A program made the position numbers and the translations under genes. Below, piece by piece: positions 45,473 through 53,702 of a stretch of DNA of 64,000 nucleotides. Positions within the stretch are counted from its first letter, which is position 1, and the number at the start of each line of letters is the position of its first letter. The notes beneath the pieces were generated by a model. That model saw only the letters and a program-made list of their open reading frames with translations. It was not told the origin of the DNA and searched no databases. Origin of the DNA: CAILZL01 sp963748005 (GTDB lineage: Bacteria > Pseudomonadota > Gammaproteobacteria > Steroidobacterales > Steroidobacteraceae); assembly GCA_963748005.1 (NCBI GenBank), contig CAVVHH010000002.1, forward strand, positions 558,001-622,000, given 5' to 3'.

Positions 45473-46537
45473 TTACGCGGATACCAATCCGCCGGATTGA
45501 CCGCCACTCTTCAGGGCCTGCCGTAGCGCACCAAAACGTCTGCGATATTGCGCCGGCGAAAGATTCACCTGGCGCTTGAACAGCCGGCTGAAAAAACCGG
45601 CATCTTCATAACCCACCTGATTGGCAATGGCTTCAATGGGCTGTTGCGTGGTTTCCAGCAACTGCTTGGCTTCTTCCAGTCGCAGGGTATGTACATACTC
45701 CAGCGGCGACATGCCGGTGGCCTGCTGAAACCGCCGTTTGAAAGAACGTTCGGCCAGCCCGCTGAGACGCACCATGGCAGCGACGGGGGCCGGCTCCTCG
45801 TAGTGCCCGGCAATCCAGGTCTGGCAACGCGCGATCACGGCATCGTCCACCTGGCGGGTACGGGCGAGACGTGCGAAGGGTTGCTGTCCGATGCTATGCC
45901 AGTCGATGAGATTGATGCGCGCAGTTTGCATCGCCACTTCGACTCCTACGGTGCGGGCGATCAGGTACAGCGCCAGATCCAGCCATGAGGTACCGCCACC
46001 GGCCATCACCAGCCGCTGGCCTTCACCCGACACCACCAGCGCGCGTTGCGCATGCACCTTCACGGCCGGGTAACGCTTGCGCAGCACATCGCAGTAGGCC
46101 CAATGAGTCGTGGCCTCATGACCATCCAGTAGTCCGGCTGCGGCCAGCAACATGGCACCGGAACATGCGGTGGCCAACGTGGCGCCTGCGGCATGACACT
46201 GCTTGAGCCAGTCTATTTCCGCAACAAAACGACCATCCAGCGATTCGCCGGGCGGCACCAGCAATTCGGGCACACACACCACATCCGGCGCAATGCACTG
46301 CTCCAGCGTCGCCTGCGGCGTAACCTGCACGCCGTTACCGGCGACGAAGGCGCCAGCCCGTACTGCAACAACTTGTGGATGCAACAGCTCGGGACCGGGC
46401 TCACCATCGACAATAAGGCCCCAATCGCGCCCCGCTGACATGAACATGTCATACATACCGTACACCAGCGATGCCGAAGTTTCCGGCATGGCCAGAATGG
46501 CGATGGAGACGCGTCGGGTTGAATCGCTGCCAGTCAT
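45473..46537 (-). CDS. GlxA-family AraC regulator with DJ-1/PfpI-like domain
   Basis: A 354-residue regulator of two parts. Residues 1 to about 190 form a DJ-1/PfpI-like fold, with ATACSGAMLLAAAGLLDGHEAT supplying the nucleophile-elbow region (CSG) and TTHWAYCDVL after it. Residues from about 235 to 340 are the AraC DNA-binding domain, with the second helix-turn-helix in IEAIANQVGYEDAGFFSRLF and the ending LSPAQYRRRFG. GlxA-type regulators control diverse metabolic genes; the effector is unknown. It is divergent from the desaturase-family gene, about 120 bp away, which may be its target. Confidence 0.88.
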   Translation of the reverse strand: MTGSDSTRRVSIAILAMPETSASLVYGMYDMFMSAGRDWGLIVDGEPGPELLHPQVVAVRAGAFVAGNGVQVTPQATLEQCIAPDVVCVPELLVPPGESLDGRFVAEIDWLKQCHAAGATLATACSGAMLLAAAGLLDGHEATTHWAYCDVLRKRYPAVKVHAQRALVVSGEGQRLVMAGGGTSWLDLALYLIARTVGVEVAMQTARINLIDWHSIGQQPFARLARTRQVDDAVIARCQTWIAGHYEEPAPVAAMVRLSGLAERSFKRRFQQATGMSPLEYVHTLRLEEAKQLLETTQQPIEAIANQVGYEDAGFFSRLFKRQVNLSPAQYRRRFGALRQALKSGGQSGGLVSA

Positions 46538-46658
46538 GCCGGGTCCGCTATCTTCTGGGTTGGCCGATTTGTCAGGTTGCTTGCCGAAATGGCTTTAGTC
46601 GACGAGTGCGCCGACGCGTAGCGTTGCGCTCCACAATCTAAACAGATGGAGCACTGCC

Positions 46659-47459
46659 ATGCCAACCCCGATCGAAATTATTCTGCACCCCCTGTCGCTT
46701 GTGGTGTTCGGCATTTACGCCGCACTGATGCTCTGGGAAGCGTTGTTTCCGGCCAGAGCCTTGCCGGTCATTCGCGGCTGGAAATGGCGTGGCCTCGCGG
46801 CGTTCGCGCTGTACTTCATGTTGTCTTCGTATCTGCCTTTGCTGTGGGGCGAGCAGCTGGCGCAGCTGCAGCTGTTTGATCTGACCGGCCTGGGCACCTG
46901 GGTGGGTGCAGCGGTCGGCCTGCTGATCTACGAAGCGGGTGCATATGTCTATCATCGCAGCATGCACACGTTCTCCTGGATGTGGCGCACGTTGCACCAG
47001 ATGCACCATAGCGCGGAGCGGCTGGATACTTACAGCGCCTTCTGGTTCAGCCCGCTGGACATGATTGGCTGGACTGCGGTGTTCAGCCTGTGTCTGACGC
47101 TGGTAGGCTTCACCGCCGAGGCCATCACATCGGTGATGTTCGCCACCACTTTCCTCGCGGTGTTTCAGCACAGCAACATCCGTACACCAAAGTGGCTTGG
47201 ATATTTCATCCAGCGTCCGGAGAGCCACTCGCACCATCATGCGCGCGGCGTACATTCGGGCAACTATGCGGATCTGCCGATTTTCGACCTGGTATTCGGC
47301 ACCTTCAGGAATCCGCGTGAGTTCGCCAGGGAAGCCGGTTTCTACCAGGGTGCCTCGGCACGTGTCGGCGACATGCTGCTGTTCCGAGACGTGTCCGAGC
47401 CGCAGCCAGAACATCCCTTCACTGATGCCACGCAACCGTTTGGCTACAGCAATAAATGA
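46659..47459 (+). CDS. Sterol desaturase / fatty acid hydroxylase-family membrane protein
   Basis: A 266-residue integral membrane protein with three to four hydrophobic segments in the first 110 residues. The diiron histidine clusters of the family are present: HRSMH (about residue 108), HQMHHSAERLD, and HSHHHARGVHSGNYADLP near residue 190. The substrate could be a sterol, fatty acid or other lipid; hydroxylation or desaturation cannot be told apart. The ATG at 46659 follows GGAG by seven bases. The gene downstream starts 20 bp after its stop, suggesting an operon of unclear logic with the homocysteine methyltransferase-family gene. Confidence 0.85.
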   Translation: MPTPIEIILHPLSLVVFGIYAALMLWEALFPARALPVIRGWKWRGLAAFALYFMLSSYLPLLWGEQLAQLQLFDLTGLGTWVGAAVGLLIYEAGAYVYHRSMHTFSWMWRTLHQMHHSAERLDTYSAFWFSPLDMIGWTAVFSLCLTLVGFTAEAITSVMFATTFLAVFQHSNIRTPKWLGYFIQRPESHSHHHARGVHSGNYADLPIFDLVFGTFRNPREFAREAGFYQGASARVGDMLLFRDVSEPQPEHPFTDATQPFGYSNK

Positions 47460-47479
47460 ACATTCACCGGAGAAATACC

Positions 47480-48433
47480 ATGAGCAACTATCGCAAACAT
47501 CTGCCACAACTCAGGGATGAGCTGTTTTTGACCGACGGTGGACTGGAAACCACGCTGATTTATCACGAAGGCATCGACTTGCCGTGCTTCGCTGCGTTCG
47601 ATCTGCTGAAGAACGAAGCTGGCATTGCGGTTTTGCGACGCTACTTCATGCGCTACACCGAACTGGCGCGCTCGCATGGCATGGGTGTGATTCTGGAAGC
47701 GCCTACCTGGCGCGCCAATCCGGATTGGGGCGCAAGACTGGGCTATGACGCGGTGACACTCGCGGATGCCAATCGCAAAGCAATTGGACTGCTGCTGGAA
47801 ATCCGCGCCGCGCTCGAAACCGTCCGCAACAAGGTCGTGATCAGCGGCAATCTCGGGCCGCGCGGCGACGGCTATGTGGCCGATCGACGCATGAGCGCAC
47901 GCGAAGCTCAGGACTATCATGCCCCGCAAATCCAAACATTCGCCAGCACCGACGCCGACATGGTAGCGGCATTCACCATGAACTACGTGGAAGAAGCCAT
48001 CGGCATCGTCCAAGCCGCACGGCAAGCGCAAATGCCAGTAGCCATTTCTTTCACCCTGGAAACGGATGGCAAGCTGCCCTCTGGTCAGACGCTAAGGGAC
48101 GCGATTGAGGAGACGGATGCCGCCACTAGCGCCTATCCAGCGTATTACATGATCAACTGTGCACACCCGACCCACTTCCGGCAGTCGCTGCAATCTGGCA
48201 AATGGCTCAAACGGATTCGCGGTCTGCGCGCCAATGCCTCCTGCAAGAGCCACGCAGAACTGGACGCCAGCACGGAACTGGATGCCGGCAATCCTGATGA
48301 ACTGGGTATTCAGTATCGCGAGATGAAATCGACGCTTGACAAGCTGGTGGTGATCGGCGGCTGTTGCGGCACCGATCATCGCCATGTCGATGCCATGTGC
48401 CGGGAATTGTGTCGGGAGCGCCTGGAGGTTTGA
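47480..48433 (+). CDS. Homocysteine S-methyltransferase-family protein
   Basis: A 317-residue barrel protein of the family that moves a methyl group to homocysteine using a Zn site. The N-terminus ELFLTDGGLETTLIYHEGID matches the family start. The zinc cysteines are in MINCAHPTHF and in the C-terminal GGCCGTDHRHV. S-methylmethionine or another methyl donor is possible; proteins of this subgroup also act on other thiols, so methionine synthesis is only likely. The ATG at 47480 follows GGAGAAATACC, with GGAG nicely spaced; an in-frame ATG eight codons earlier overlaps the desaturase gene's end. Downstream lies a decayed copy of the AGCTTGTCGAAG-type repeat. Confidence 0.86.
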   Translation: MSNYRKHLPQLRDELFLTDGGLETTLIYHEGIDLPCFAAFDLLKNEAGIAVLRRYFMRYTELARSHGMGVILEAPTWRANPDWGARLGYDAVTLADANRKAIGLLLEIRAALETVRNKVVISGNLGPRGDGYVADRRMSAREAQDYHAPQIQTFASTDADMVAAFTMNYVEEAIGIVQAARQAQMPVAISFTLETDGKLPSGQTLRDAIEETDAATSAYPAYYMINCAHPTHFRQSLQSGKWLKRIRGLRANASCKSHAELDASTELDAGNPDELGIQYREMKSTLDKLVVIGGCCGTDHRHVDAMCRELCRERLEV

Positions 48434-48459
48434 TACATGCGGCTTGATAGCTGGAAACA

Positions 48460-48545
48460 AAGACGCTTCGACTTCCTTCGACTGCGCTCAGCACAAGGCG
48501 CTCAACGACCGGAGTATGTACCCCGGTTGTTGAGCAGATTTGAAA
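48460..48545. repeat. Degenerate inverted repeat
   Basis: Sequence with CTTCGACTTCCTTCGACTGC, CTCAGCACAAGG, CGACCGGAGTATGTACCCCGG and TTGTTGAGCAG resembles the repeat at 4979-5033 but has many changes, so it is a decayed or second-type member. It lies between the homocysteine methyltransferase-family gene and bfr, both of which end here. Confidence 0.45.
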
Positions 48546-48555
48546 CGCTCCAGTA

Positions 48556-49035
48556 TTACTCGCCCTGCTCGCCCATCTGCGACTGGCAGTAATTCTGGAT
48601 GCCGACACGCTCGATCAGCGACAGCTGCGTTTCCAGATAATCGATGTGCTCTTCTTCGGATTCGAGAATGTCTTCGAACAGTTCGCGCGTCACGTAGTCG
48701 TTCGACTTTTCGCAATCTGCAATCGCGGCTTTCAAGTCCTTGTGTGCCAGTTGTTCCAGCTTCAGATCGCAGGACAGACATTCCTGCACATCTTCGCCAA
48801 TCATCAGTTTGCCCAGGTCCTGCAGGTTGGGCAGTCCTTCGAGAAACAGGATGCGGGCGATCAGCTTGTCGGCGTGTTTCATCTCGTCGATGGATTCACG
48901 CATCTCGTATTTTTCCAGCGCCTTCAGGCCCCAGTTGCCGAACATGCGGGCATGCAGGAAGTACTGGTTGATGGCGGTCAGCTCGTTCTTGAGGACGAGA
49001 TTGAGGTGCCGAATGATGCCGGGATCGCCTTTCAT
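48556..49035 (-). CDS. bfr: Bacterioferritin
   Basis: A 159-residue haem-containing ferritin that oxidises and stores iron. The ferroxidase ligands of the family can be placed: Glu18 (LKNELTAIN), Glu51 and His54 (DEMKHAD), Glu94 region and EEEHIDY near residue 127-130. Met52, the haem ligand of E. coli Bfr, is conserved in SIDEMKHAD. The C-terminus QNYCQSQMGEQGE is slightly longer than usual. The bfd gene is upstream on the same strand, 235 bp away, the usual bfd-bfr pair but with a wider gap. Confidence 0.97.
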   Translation of the reverse strand: MKGDPGIIRHLNLVLKNELTAINQYFLHARMFGNWGLKALEKYEMRESIDEMKHADKLIARILFLEGLPNLQDLGKLMIGEDVQECLSCDLKLEQLAHKDLKAAIADCEKSNDYVTRELFEDILESEEEHIDYLETQLSLIERVGIQNYCQSQMGEQGE

Positions 49036-49270
49036 TGCTTAACTCCAGATAGGGAATCTTTGATTGACCGTCGCGAGCGAAGGCAGGTTGCGCGCGACCG
49101 GAGCGCAGGGAGCGGAGTTTATACAGAATAAATGAGGATCCCGAGCACCGTACGCACGCAAGATGCCGAGCGCAGCAGGTTAATCAGAGGTTCCGTCGGT
49201 CATGCGACGATCTTGGGCGAGTGAGGTTAGAGACGCAACCCGGGAAAAGTTGCACGGGGTTGGCTTGCCG

Positions 49271-49468
49271 TCAGGCAGCGCGCGATTTGCAGCAGCTGCT
49301 CTGTTGCGCCTGATGCTGCTGGATGACTTCCTGCGCGGTGCGCAGGCAACGGCCGCAGCAGCCACCGACTGGCACCTGCATTTGCACTTCGCCCAGCGAT
49401 GCAGCGCCGCGATCCAGGGTTTCGCGAATCTGACGATCGGTGATGCCGTGACAAATGCAAACGTACAT
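49271..49468 (-). CDS. bfd: Bacterioferritin-associated ferredoxin
   Basis: A 65-residue [2Fe-2S] protein that helps Bfr release iron. The cluster ligands are Cys4 and Cys6 in MYVCICHG and Cys38 and Cys41 in GGCCGRC. The Bfd fold's ITDRQIRETLDRG helix follows the first pair. A candidate Fur box lies about 90 bp upstream. A longer open frame on the same strand is not needed. bfr follows on the same strand. Confidence 0.95.
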   Translation of the reverse strand: MYVCICHGITDRQIRETLDRGAASLGEVQMQVPVGGCCGRCLRTAQEVIQQHQAQQSSCCKSRAA

Positions 49469-49553
49469 GCGCAGGCCTCGTGAACTTGAAGTGCGGACCG
49501 GGCGCTGCTGGACAAGCCATTCGCATCGCCGAACCGTAGGTGAATCCTAGATG

Positions 49554-49574
49554 TTAATAAGAATGATTGTCAAT
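49554..49574. promoter_or_regulatory. Candidate Fur box upstream of bfd
   Basis: TTAATAAGAATGATTGTCAAT resembles the Fur consensus (AATGATAATCATT-type), lying about 90 bp before bfd and about 100 bp before prmC. bfd is a known Fur target in enterobacteria. The match is good but not perfect. Confidence 0.55.
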
Positions 49575-49670
49575 TAGATTCTTGACGTAATCCCGGCTAC
49601 CCCCAATAACCGATTGACCGCCACTCCGTCGCCCGCAACACTGCCTATCCACTTTTTTGCCTGCATTTTC

Positions 49671-50513
49671 ATGGCCACCTCGATTCAGGCTGCACTGCAC
49701 CACCTACAAACCCGCCTGGCGCCGGTCAGTGATGCGCCGGCGCGGGAGGCGGAATGGCTGCTGGAGCATGTCAGCGGCCTGCCCAGATCTACTCAGTTAC
49801 TCAATTCAAACAATGACTTGCCAACCGACCAGTACACCGAACTGGAGCGCCTGGTGGCGCGCCGCCTGCGCGGCGAACCACTGGCCTATGTGCTGGGCGA
49901 GCAGCACTTCTGGACCCTGAAACTCAAGGTCACTCCGGCAGTGTTGATCCCACGACCGGAAACAGAATTGGTGGTGGAACGAGCCCTGTTCCATATGCGC
50001 CGGCGGCCAAATACCCGTGTACTCGATCTGGGCACCGGCAGCGGCGCAATTGCCTTGGCGGTGGCGCAGGAACGATCCAGTGCGCAGGTTCTGGCTGTAG
50101 ACCAGTCGCCCATCGCCCTGGCGGTGGCGCAGGAAAACGCATCACAGCTTGGCATTGGCAACGTAGCGTTCCTGCACAGCGATTGGTTCTCCACCATTCC
50201 GCCACAGCAGTTCGATCTGATCCTGAGTAATCCGCCGTATATCGCTGCAGGTGACCCGCATCTGGAGCCTGCGGTGCTGGCGCACGAACCTGCCGCAGCA
50301 TTGATTTCCGGCAGCGACGGGCTGGATGCCATTCGGCATATCATCCGGCACGCAGCAGAGTATCTCGTCCCCGGCGGCTGGCTGGTGCTGGAACACGGCT
50401 GGCAGCAGGCCGAAGCAGTGCGACAACTGCTTGAGTCGGCGGGCTTGAGTAGCGTAGCCTCGCACGCCGATTTGGCCGGCCACCTGCGCGTCACTGAAGC
50501 GCGGACCGCCTGA
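49671..50513 (+). CDS. prmC: Peptide chain release factor N5-glutamine methyltransferase
   Basis: A 280-residue enzyme that methylates the Gln of the GGQ motif in release factors. The N-terminal helical domain recognises the factor. The SAM motif I is VLDLGTGSGAIALAVA, and motif IV is LSNPPYI (NPPY, the methylated-amide signature). The ATG at 49671 opens MATSIQAALHHLQ; an ATG 19 codons earlier gives an implausible leader. It is separated from its usual partner prfA by 36 kb. ppiB and mtgA follow on the same strand. Confidence 0.96.
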   Translation: MATSIQAALHHLQTRLAPVSDAPAREAEWLLEHVSGLPRSTQLLNSNNDLPTDQYTELERLVARRLRGEPLAYVLGEQHFWTLKLKVTPAVLIPRPETELVVERALFHMRRRPNTRVLDLGTGSGAIALAVAQERSSAQVLAVDQSPIALAVAQENASQLGIGNVAFLHSDWFSTIPPQQFDLILSNPPYIAAGDPHLEPAVLAHEPAAALISGSDGLDAIRHIIRHAAEYLVPGGWLVLEHGWQQAEAVRQLLESAGLSSVASHADLAGHLRVTEARTA

Positions 50514-50577
50514 CCGCCAACGTTTTATTTGCCTGCAACTCGAATCTTTACCTCGAGCCACTACACCGAGAAATCTC

Positions 50578-51063
50578 ATGATCGACTTCAAAACCTCCCT
50601 GGGCGACTTCAGCATCGAACTGTTCACTGACGAAGCACCCATCAGCAGCGAGAACTTCCAGTCCTACGTCGATGCCGGCTTTTTCGACGGCACCATATTT
50701 CATCGCGTCATTCCCGGTTTCGTGTTGCAGGGTGGCGGCTTCACGGCCGACATGCAACAGAAGAAAACCAATGCGCCTATCAAGAACGAAGCCACCAATG
50801 GCTTGAAGAACACGCGCGGCACTCTGTCGATGGCGCGCACCAACGACATCAATAGCGCCACCTCGCAGTTCTTCGTCAATCTGGTCGACAACGACTTCCT
50901 GGATAACAAGCCCGGCAATTACGGCTACGCGGTGTTCGGCAAGGTGGTGTCCGGCATGGAAGTGATTGATGCCATCGCCAAGACCAAAACCGGTCGTCAT
51001 GGCCACCACGACGATGTACCGGTCGAACCCATCGTGGTGCACTCGGCCAGGAACACCGGTTAA
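50578..51063 (+). CDS. ppiB: Peptidyl-prolyl cis-trans isomerase (cyclophilin B type)
   Basis: A 161-residue single-domain cyclophilin with no signal peptide, so it is cytoplasmic. The active-site elements are seen in FHRVIPGFVLQGGGF (catalytic Arg), then the GTLSMART and SATSQFFVNLVDN segments, and KVVSGMEVIDAI at the end of the domain. The length equals the usual PpiB. The stop at 51063 is 13 bp before the mtgA start chosen here. It probably forms one transcript with prmC and mtgA. Confidence 0.96.
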   Translation: MIDFKTSLGDFSIELFTDEAPISSENFQSYVDAGFFDGTIFHRVIPGFVLQGGGFTADMQQKKTNAPIKNEATNGLKNTRGTLSMARTNDINSATSQFFVNLVDNDFLDNKPGNYGYAVFGKVVSGMEVIDAIAKTKTGRHGHHDDVPVEPIVVHSARNTG

Positions 51064-51076
51064 ACCCGCTCGCTTC

Positions 51077-51790
51077 GTGGCGCAATCACGCTCTTTCATT
51101 GCAGGCCTGTTACGTTGGCTGGGCCTGCTTCTGGTCGGGTGGCTGGCATTTTCCATCGGCAGCGTATTGCTGATGCGCTGGGTCGATCCCTTCACCTCGA
51201 TGTTCATGCTGCGCGATCGTGCCGTTGCCTTCATCAACGACGACAGGCAATACCGGTTCAGCCACCAATGGGTGGATTGGCCACAAATCTCCGCGTACGC
51301 AAAGGTGGCGGTGATTGCCTCTGAGGATCAGAAGTTCGCCGAGCACTGGGGCTTTGATTTCGAGTCCATGCAAAAGGCCTGGATTCAGAATCAGCGCGGC
51401 CGCAAGTTGCGTGGTGGCAGCACCATCAGCCAGCAAGTCGCCAAGAATCTGTATCTGTGGCCAGGGCAAAGCTATTTGCGCAAGGGTATGGAGGCATGGT
51501 TTACCGTGCTGATCGAAACCCTATGGCCAAAGCAGCGCATTCTCGAGGTGTATCTGAACAGCGCCGAATTCGGCAAAGGCGTGTTTGGCGTGGAGGCCGC
51601 AAGCCGGCGTTACTTCCGGAAGTCGGCGGCGCAACTCAACAGGCCGGAGAGCGCGCTGCTGGCCGCCGTCCTGCCCGCACCCAAACGCCTGTTGGTTGAT
51701 AAACCCTCCGGCTTTGTGCGCGCCCGTCAAGCATGGATTGGCCGGCAAATGACGCGCCTGGGCGGAACTGCAGTATTGGGAAACCTGTAG
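51077..51790 (+). CDS. mtgA: Monofunctional peptidoglycan glycosyltransferase
   Basis: A 237-residue GT51 enzyme that polymerises lipid II into glycan strands in the periplasm. A single N-terminal membrane helix (LLRWLGLLLVGWLAFSIGSV) anchors it. The catalytic segment EDQKFAEHWGFD holds the key Glu, and RGGSTISQQVAKNLYLWPGQS and ILEVYLNSAEFG are standard GT51 motifs. No ATG fits; the GTG at 51077 gives the usual family length and starts 13 bp after ppiB. An open frame to 50966 would lie inside ppiB. There is no penicillin-binding domain. Confidence 0.93.
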   Translation: MAQSRSFIAGLLRWLGLLLVGWLAFSIGSVLLMRWVDPFTSMFMLRDRAVAFINDDRQYRFSHQWVDWPQISAYAKVAVIASEDQKFAEHWGFDFESMQKAWIQNQRGRKLRGGSTISQQVAKNLYLWPGQSYLRKGMEAWFTVLIETLWPKQRILEVYLNSAEFGKGVFGVEAASRRYFRKSAAQLNRPESALLAAVLPAPKRLLVDKPSGFVRARQAWIGRQMTRLGGTAVLGNL

Positions 51791-51812
51791 GCGGCAGATC
51801 AGCCGGATCACC

Positions 51813-51859
51813 AGGGTCTGTTAACCATCACGGCGATATCGTGATGGTTAACAGACCCT
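51813..51859. terminator. Perfect 20-bp-arm hairpin after mtgA
   Basis: The arms 51813-51832 and 51840-51859 are exact complements around a 7-nt loop; each includes TCTGTTAACCATCACG. It lies 22 bp after the mtgA stop. Its strength suits a transcription end or processing point, but there is no T-run, so it may instead be another intergenic repeat. Confidence 0.6.
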
Positions 51860-52025
51860 CGATAGCTGTTCAATCCTGGTTCAGCACTGCACAGCAACCA
51901 TCCACCGACTTCGCCCGCTAGCAGGTGCGCGTGACAACAGGACCGCATAATATAGGCGCTATTGCCGGCCTTGGCCGCGGCGAAACAACGATTTCCTTCA
52001 TTGAAGACGACCGGGGGTATAGACG

Positions 52026-52391
52026 ATGAATAGAACGAAGAAACTCTGCGTGGCAGCAGTGTTCAGCCTGATAGGTGCAGCACCTGCGCTGGCCGAGTGC
52101 GCCTATCCCAAGAAGCCCGTCGACCCGCCCAATGGCGCCAAGGCGACTCAGGAAGAAATGGTGGCCGCAATGAAAGCAACCCGGCAGTTCGATGCCGACG
52201 TGAAGGCATATCAGGCCTGTCTCGATACCGAAACCGAAGCCATGCTCAACGAACTGGGCAGCAAGGCAACAGCCGAGGACATCAAGCGCGTCAAGGACAA
52301 GCAAACTCTCAAGGCGAATACCGCCTATGAAGAAGCCGCCAAAGTTGCAGAAGCATTCAACGTGCAACTGCGCGCCTATAAGGCGAAGTAA
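52026..52391 (+). CDS. Small secreted two-cysteine protein, tandem family member 1
   Basis: A 121-residue protein that I do not recognise. A signal peptide ends APALA, then the mature chain begins ECAYPKKP. A helical segment EEMVAAMKATRQFDADVKAYQACLDTETEAM carries the second cysteine. The remainder is charged and predicted helical, ending AYKAK. The two cysteines can form one disulfide. A GGGGG ribosome site stands eight bases before the ATG. Two related genes follow at 52724 and 53278. A clear terminator lies 38 bp after the stop, so it may be transcribed alone. Probably periplasmic; no function can be assigned. Confidence 0.75.
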   Translation: MNRTKKLCVAAVFSLIGAAPALAECAYPKKPVDPPNGAKATQEEMVAAMKATRQFDADVKAYQACLDTETEAMLNELGSKATAEDIKRVKDKQTLKANTAYEEAAKVAEAFNVQLRAYKAK

Positions 52392-52723
52392 ACCGCTCCG
52401 AATAATATGTAAAAGCGCGCAATCAAAACTGGTGGCGACCAAGCGCCGCCGGTTTTTTGTGCCGTGCATGGATGCACAAATGCGACGCTTCGGCCCCCTT
52501 GCGTGGCTTCGGCCGCGTCAGAATCCCTGACGGGGGCTGGAGCTCGTAAGCAGCCACCATTCATTAATTGTGAACCACGGCACGTGCCCAACCTGACCGG
52601 CGCTCGCCCACCACCTAAAGTCCCCAAATCGCAGGCCGATCTATCCGGACATGATCCGGTAGAAGCGTCACGTCCGAGTGGCGCGTAACGCCGGTGCACC
52701 ATTGTTCCTAGTGGAGACCTGCG
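52392..52723. other. Intergenic region between tandem members 1 and 2
   Basis: The 332 bp hold the terminator at 52429-52457 and then a GC-rich part with inverted segments (GCGTGGCTTCGGCCGCG, CCCTGACGGGGG). No gene is seen. The last 60 bp are the probable promoter and ribosome site for member 2. Confidence 0.5.
52429..52457 (+). terminator. Rho-independent terminator after family member 1
   Basis: CTGGTGGCG pairs with CGCCGCCGG around ACCAAG (two G-T pairs), followed by TTTTTT, 38 bp after the stop codon. Confidence 0.8.
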
Positions 52724-53077
52724 ATGAAAAATAGCCTCTTGACCCTGGGCTGCGCTGTTTTGGGCCTGACCAGTCAAATTGCCCTTGCCGACTGCACCTA
52801 CCCCAAGGCACCGGATCCCGTTGATGCCAGCACAGCCACCCAACCGGAAATGATCGCGGCGATGGCGGCATTCAAGCAGTACAACACGGATGTCGATGCT
52901 TATGTCGCATGCCTCGACACTGAAACAGCCGACAAAGTGAAGGAAGCCAGCGGCGCCGGCGCCATCATGCAGATCAAGTCCATGCAGGCCAAAAAGAAAA
53001 CGTCTGCTACGGATGAACGCCAGGCCAAGATCGATGCCTTCAACAAGGCAGTGCGCGAGTTCAAGGCCAAGGGCTGA
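52724..53077 (+). CDS. Small secreted two-cysteine protein, tandem family member 2
   Basis: A 117-residue protein of unknown function. A signal peptide ends QIALA; the mature chain begins DCTYPKAP, followed by a short acidic/proline linker and EMIAAMAAFKQYNTDVDAYVACLDTET. The C-terminal half is a charged helix, ADKVKEASGAGAIMQIKSMQ followed by KKKTSATDERQAKIDAFNKA. GGAG lies seven bases before the ATG. It is very similar to member 3 (same length, nearly the same helix), and less so to member 1, so 2 and 3 are the younger duplicates. A 11-bp-arm hairpin (53098-53132) follows. Confidence 0.75.
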   Translation: MKNSLLTLGCAVLGLTSQIALADCTYPKAPDPVDASTATQPEMIAAMAAFKQYNTDVDAYVACLDTETADKVKEASGAGAIMQIKSMQAKKKTSATDERQAKIDAFNKAVREFKAKG

Positions 53078-53097
53078 TACCGCGCCTTCCCAGGACG

Positions 53098-53132
53098 CGC
53101 CACTGAGGAATTGAGGAACTCCCTCAGTGGCG
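53098..53132 (+). terminator. Hairpin after family member 2
   Basis: The 11-bp arms CGCCACTGAGG and CCTCAGTGGCG enclose a 13-nt loop, 21 bp after the stop codon. No T-run follows, so termination is not assured. Confidence 0.5.
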
Positions 53133-53277
53133 TAGCCCACATCGGTGACGGCACGCACACCAATTCATGCCTGCCACTGCTCAAGCAGCCAGATTCGGGG
53201 CCGATACAGACCAAGACACATGCGGCAGCTGCCGTGTGTTGACCCCAATCCCCCAGACTCAAATTGGTAACAATCAC

Positions 53278-53634
53278 ATGAAGGCTTCACTTATTTCCAT
53301 GGTCGGTATTTTCGCTGTGGCGCTTGGCTCTACCGCACAAGCTGAATGCAGCTTCCCGAAGGCTCCCACTGCTCCAGACGGCAAGAGCTCGTCCGAGCCG
53401 GACATGATTGCCGCGATGACGGCATTCAAACAGTACAACGCGGATGTCGATGCCTATGTCGCCTGTCTCGACGCTGAAACGGCCGACAAGGTGAAAGAAG
53501 CCGGTGGTGCCGGCGCCATCATGCAGATCAAGGCCATGCAGTCGAAGAAAAAGTCTTCTGCCACCGACGAGCGCCAGGTCAAGGTTGATGCCTTCAACGA
53601 GCAGGTTCGTGCTTTCAAGTCACGCAAGTCCTGA
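53278..53634 (+). CDS. Small secreted two-cysteine protein, tandem family member 3
   Basis: A 118-residue protein. The signal peptide ends GSTAQA and the mature chain begins ECSFPKAP. The helix DMIAAMTAFKQYNADVDAYVACLDAETADKVKEAGG is almost the same as in member 2, including the second Cys. The C-terminal half (KKKSSATDERQVKVDAFNE) is basic/acidic helical and ends SRKS. The ATG at 53278 was chosen because it opens the signal peptide; a frame 37 codons longer upstream has no signal character. Ribosome site weak (GGTAA). A good terminator follows at 53703. Likely periplasmic; role unknown. Confidence 0.75.
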   Translation: MKASLISMVGIFAVALGSTAQAECSFPKAPTAPDGKSSSEPDMIAAMTAFKQYNADVDAYVACLDAETADKVKEAGGAGAIMQIKAMQSKKKSSATDERQVKVDAFNEQVRAFKSRKS

Positions 53635-53702
53635 TCACCTGACCCCCAAAGCACTGCCCCGGACGACATAGCCAGCTATCCCCCGCCGTGCGACACTCCC
53701 CG

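Noticed and set aside
50966..51076. Extended N-terminus for mtgA starting inside ppiB
   Set aside because: The extra 37 residues come from the ppiB reading region in another frame and would precede the membrane anchor; the GTG at 51077 gives the family length.
52458..52723. A possible small RNA between tandem members 1 and 2
   Set aside because: There are GC-rich inverted segments but no clear promoter plus terminator pair; not enough to call an RNA gene.
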